Below are positions 7,844 to 9,851 of a stretch of DNA of 9,851 nucleotides, piece after piece; positions within the stretch are counted from its first letter, which is position 1, and each line of letters begins with the position of its first letter. Location: contig JALTEO010000123.1 of NCBI GenBank assembly GCA_027073875.1, positions 1 to 9,851 on the forward strand, read 5' to 3'. The notes under the pieces are model-generated. The model searched no databases. It saw only the letters and a list, made by a program, of their open reading frames with translations, and was not told where the DNA came from. This DNA is from Bacteroidales bacterium (GTDB lineage Bacteria; Bacteroidota; Bacteroidia; Bacteroidales; JALTDM01). The translations under genes were made by a program, and so were the position numbers.

Positions 7844-7902
7844 GTCGAGATTTCTCGCAAATGCTCACAATGAACAGTTTCTTTTTGTTGCAAAGGTCTC
7901 AC
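7844..7902. repeat. Half copy of the palindromic element at 5579-5737
   Basis: This stretch aligns with the right half of the 5579-5737 element (5680-5739) in the same orientation. Shared blocks are a GTYGAGATT start, TGCTCA, ACAGTTTCTTTT and TTGCAAAGGTCTCAC, with small indels and substitutions between. No matching left arm is visible upstream in 7773-7843, so it appears to be a truncated or decayed copy. It fills much of the 147-base spacer between the convergent glycosyltransferase and DUF1302-like genes. A tight CGAGA-TT-TCTCG palindrome (7846-7857) lies within it. I see no canonical U-tract terminator for either gene. Confidence 0.65.
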
Positions 7903-7919
7903 AAGTAGATTTATAGTCG

Positions 7920-9173
7920 TTAAAAACTATATTTTATTTTTGTATAAACCATTGTGTTGTCTTGATATCTTCCGAACATACCATCTTTGTCACCTACAAA
8001 AATATTTGCTCCAAGCAGAATGTTAAAACTATCATCAAAGTCGTAAGTTATTTTAGGTCTGATTAAAGCATCTTCGCCGGTTAAACCAATGTAAGAAAAT
8101 AGTTCTAAGTGTAAAGTCTCACGCAACATATCGTAGCGAGCCATAATTGTTGCTGTATTATTTATTTCATTATCAACCATCATTGTGTCGTAGTTTATTA
8201 TGTATTTTTGAATAAATTGACCGCTCATTTTTACTTTTCCAATACTAAAATCAAGACCAACAACATAGTTTAAATAATCTTTTTGAATAATTGCATCTTT
8301 AGCCATAGGGTCTTCGGTTTGAAAATATTTACCGTTATAATATGCGGCTTCTCCTCGTAAAATAAAGCCCTTGATTTCTGAACTAAAAGAACCTCCTGCC
8401 ACATTTAATCTATGATATTCAGGTGTAATAGTTAAACTTTGCAAGTAGGGGCTTGGTGGCATTGTGGTTGTATCTATAGCAAAATGTTTTTGCACATGCA
8501 TTGTTGGGGTGTCGTCCCAAGTATATCCTCCCATAAGGTCGAAATCAATTTTTGATGTCATTGCTGACCATTTTGCAAATATTTCGCTGTTTTTAAGAGA
8601 TGGCTTAATTGAGCTTTTGCTCCAATCAAATGTTGTTGGAGCAGGAAATTTCGGTTGTATATACCAAATTGAATTAGCATTGGGGCGAGTTGTTGGTGTA
8701 AATTGCGGAATACCAATCAATTCAATTGTGCTATTACCAATATAGTAATCTAATTTTGCGGCAGTTACACCTGTTCTAATTTCGTCGAAATCTGGTAATA
8801 AAAACTCGGTTAAATTAAGTGGAGAAACAATATCTGTAATAAAAACGCCATCGGCTTTTCCCCAAACAATTTGCTGTTTTCCAATTCGTAAATCAAAGTT
8901 TTTGAAATACATATCGGCATAAATTTCTCGTAATCTAAAATTTATACTATCAGCATTGTAAAGATAAATCATAGGATTTGCCTTAAACGCAACTTTTTCG
9001 CCTTTCTTTTCAAAGTTAAGGTTTAATGTCTGCTGAATTATTGCAAAATCACCGCTATCAACAGTAACTCCTTCGTAGGTTCTTGCAAATCCTGATACAT
9101 CTACCTTATTTTGTGCACTAATGTAAATGCTTGGTATAAGCAACATTACTAATATTATTATTTTTGTTTTCAT
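7920..9173 (-). CDS. DUF1302-like outer-membrane beta-barrel protein
   Basis: This 417-residue protein is predicted to lie in the outer membrane. A signal peptide is clear (MKTKIIILVMLLIPSIYISA, then QNKVDVSGF). The rest is alternating amphipathic beta strands, and the protein ends in KIKYSF, the terminal Phe expected for Bam-inserted barrels. The segment FDLRIGKQQIVWGKADGVF, continuing to ITDIVSPLNLTEFLLPDFDE and IELIGIPQFTP (about residues 93-158), closely resembles the core signature of DUF1302 proteins from Proteobacteria. Their function is not settled; they recur beside LolA-like proteins and RND/MMPL-type exporters, suggesting a role in lipid or hydrophobic-compound trafficking across the envelope. 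The ATG at 9173 starts the signal peptide directly. The upstream gene on this strand is the LolA-like protein, but a palindromic element lies in the 178-base gap. I find no convincing promoter there. Family similarity is judged by motif only. Confidence 0.8.
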   Translation of the reverse strand: MKTKIIILVMLLIPSIYISAQNKVDVSGFARTYEGVTVDSGDFAIIQQTLNLNFEKKGEKVAFKANPMIYLYNADSINFRLREIYADMYFKNFDLRIGKQQIVWGKADGVFITDIVSPLNLTEFLLPDFDEIRTGVTAAKLDYYIGNSTIELIGIPQFTPTTRPNANSIWYIQPKFPAPTTFDWSKSSIKPSLKNSEIFAKWSAMTSKIDFDLMGGYTWDDTPTMHVQKHFAIDTTTMPPSPYLQSLTITPEYHRLNVAGGSFSSEIKGFILRGEAAYYNGKYFQTEDPMAKDAIIQKDYLNYVVGLDFSIGKVKMSGQFIQKYIINYDTMMVDNEINNTATIMARYDMLRETLHLELFSYIGLTGEDALIRPKITYDFDDSFNILLGANIFVGDKDGMFGRYQDNTMVYTKIKYSF

Positions 9174-9193
9174 ATTTTTAAAATTTTCTTTTA

Positions 9194-9326
9194 GGGAACT
9201 GTCTCAAAAGTCGTTATTCAGAGCGAAGTGAAAAAGCCTACTAATCATATTTTGTTAAATACCAACAAATTAACAGTTCGCTCCTGATTACAATAACACT
9301 TAATAATTTATTTTTTGAGACAGTCC
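9194..9326. mobile_element. Second MITE-like element with ACTGTCTCAAAA termini
   Basis: The left end GGGAACTGTCTCAAAA (9194-9209) is inverted at the right end TTTTTTGAGACAGTCC (9311-9326), sharing ACTGTCTCAAAA exactly plus outer GG. An inner inverted pair is TCAGAGCGAAGTG (9218-9230) with CAGTTCGCTCCTGA (9274-9287), differing by one inserted base and one mismatch. The roughly 133-bp interior has no ORF. No clear target duplication is seen. The termini differ from those of the 5579-5737 element, so it is a separate family. It separates the LolA-like gene from the DUF1302-like gene on the minus strand and could weaken their co-transcription. Origin by internal deletion of an insertion sequence is inference. 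Confidence 0.65.
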
Positions 9327-9351
9327 ATTGGTTAAATTTATAGTTAAAATA

Positions 9352-9851
9352 TTACATTCCACGCATCATCATTCTCTCAGTAAATTTTGATGCAGGTACA
9401 CCTGTATTAATTTTTACATTAGTTAATTGTATTGTTGTTTTATGATTTTTCTGAATATTTTTCATTTCAGATTGTGTAATTATCCAAAAACCTGATATTT
9501 TCTCTACTTTTTTTATTGTAAGAACTTTTAAAAGTTCTCCATCTTCGTCATAAAATTCTTTTTTCATTCCAACAAAGTTGTCTTTTCTAATCCAAGTTAT
9601 AGTTTTTGAATACATATAATCTTCATCTTTCGATACACTCTCAACAACATAACATTTAACACCATTTACAGTTTCTTCGCGCAGTAGTTTGTGTTTGTCG
9701 GCATCGAGTTTACGGTCTCCTAAATCGTCGTAAGTGAAATCGGAACCCATAAAATAATCGCTTTTGCTATCGCTAGAAATTCTTTTCACTTTTTTAAGCG
9801 CAGGTAAATAAATCCATTGGTCATCAGCTTTATTATCATCGTCATAAGACC
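9352..9851 (-). CDS. LolA-like outer membrane lipoprotein-sorting protein (5' partial)
   Basis: This is the C-terminal 165 residues of a periplasmic LolA-fold protein; the N-terminus, including any signal peptide, is beyond the right edge. The frame is open to the edge, and a GTG at 9789 is internal, because the codons before it read DDQWIYLPALKKV and join smoothly to KRISSDSKSDYFMGSDFTYDDL. That segment is the hallmark of the 'outer membrane lipoprotein-sorting protein' family (LolA_like). Further down come a strand with NGVKCYVVESVSKDED, then ITWIRKDNFVGMKKEFYDEDGELLKVLTI, and TTIQLTNVKINTGVPASKF near the end. Family members are thought to carry lipid or lipoprotein cargo across the periplasm and commonly neighbour RND/MMPL transporters and DUF1302/DUF1329 proteins. 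The DUF1302-like gene follows on the same strand after 178 bases. The cargo is unknown. Confidence 0.88.
   Translation of the reverse strand, partial: SYDDDNKADDQWIYLPALKKVKRISSDSKSDYFMGSDFTYDDLGDRKLDADKHKLLREETVNGVKCYVVESVSKDEDYMYSKTITWIRKDNFVGMKKEFYDEDGELLKVLTIKKVEKISGFWIITQSEMKNIQKNHKTTIQLTNVKINTGVPASKFTERMMMRGM

Noticed and set aside
7846..7857. CGAGATTTCTCG palindrome as an operator
   Set aside because: It lies inside the decayed repeat copy in a convergent spacer, where no promoter is seen.
8464..8745. Plus-strand open frame of 93 codons
   Set aside because: It lies wholly opposite the DUF1302-like gene, has no family resemblance and is explained by codon use on the other strand.
9787..9789. 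GTG at 9789 as the start of a complete 145-residue gene
   Set aside because: The family's conserved WIYLPALKKV segment lies upstream in the same open frame, so this GTG is an internal valine.

Overview
The window looks like the chromosome of an AT-rich member of the Bacteroidota. It encodes two core proteins of the type IX secretion system (T9SS), a system confined to that phylum. Candidate promoters resemble the phylum's TTTG / TAnnTTTG pattern, genes lack obvious Shine-Dalgarno sequences, and exported proteins have signal peptides ending in forms such as SFA|Q and SAQ|N. I cannot name a genus from the sequence alone.

Left part (1-5502, + strand): a 5'-truncated porU (gingipain-fold CTD peptidase/sortase of T9SS), then porV (outer-membrane T9SS shuttle barrel), then ispF (MEP-pathway isoprenoid enzyme). 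A candidate promoter lies just before porV. ispF begins at a GTG inside the last codons of porV, so the two genes overlap by 8 bases and are probably translationally coupled.

Middle part (5503-7772, + strand): a spacer with a short heptamer repeat and a 159-bp palindromic MITE-like element flanked by ACTTT direct repeats; a small CoA-binding-fold protein; an imperfect hairpin; and a two-gene unit of a DUF4199 membrane protein and a GtrB/DPM1-like family 2 glycosyltransferase, whose stop and start codons overlap (TAATG) behind a candidate promoter.

Right part (7773-9851, - strand apart from the spacer): a convergent spacer holding half a copy of the first palindromic element; a DUF1302-like outer-membrane beta-barrel; a second, different MITE-like element; and the C-terminal part of a LolA-like outer membrane lipoprotein-sorting protein that runs off the window. 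The last two genes are of families that often accompany an RND/MMPL-type exporter, which would be expected beyond the right edge.

The genes belong to recognisable families and I see no convincing new multi-gene system. The most useful non-coding signals are the palindromic elements and the overlapping gene arrangements. No tRNA, rRNA, CRISPR array or transposase gene was seen.
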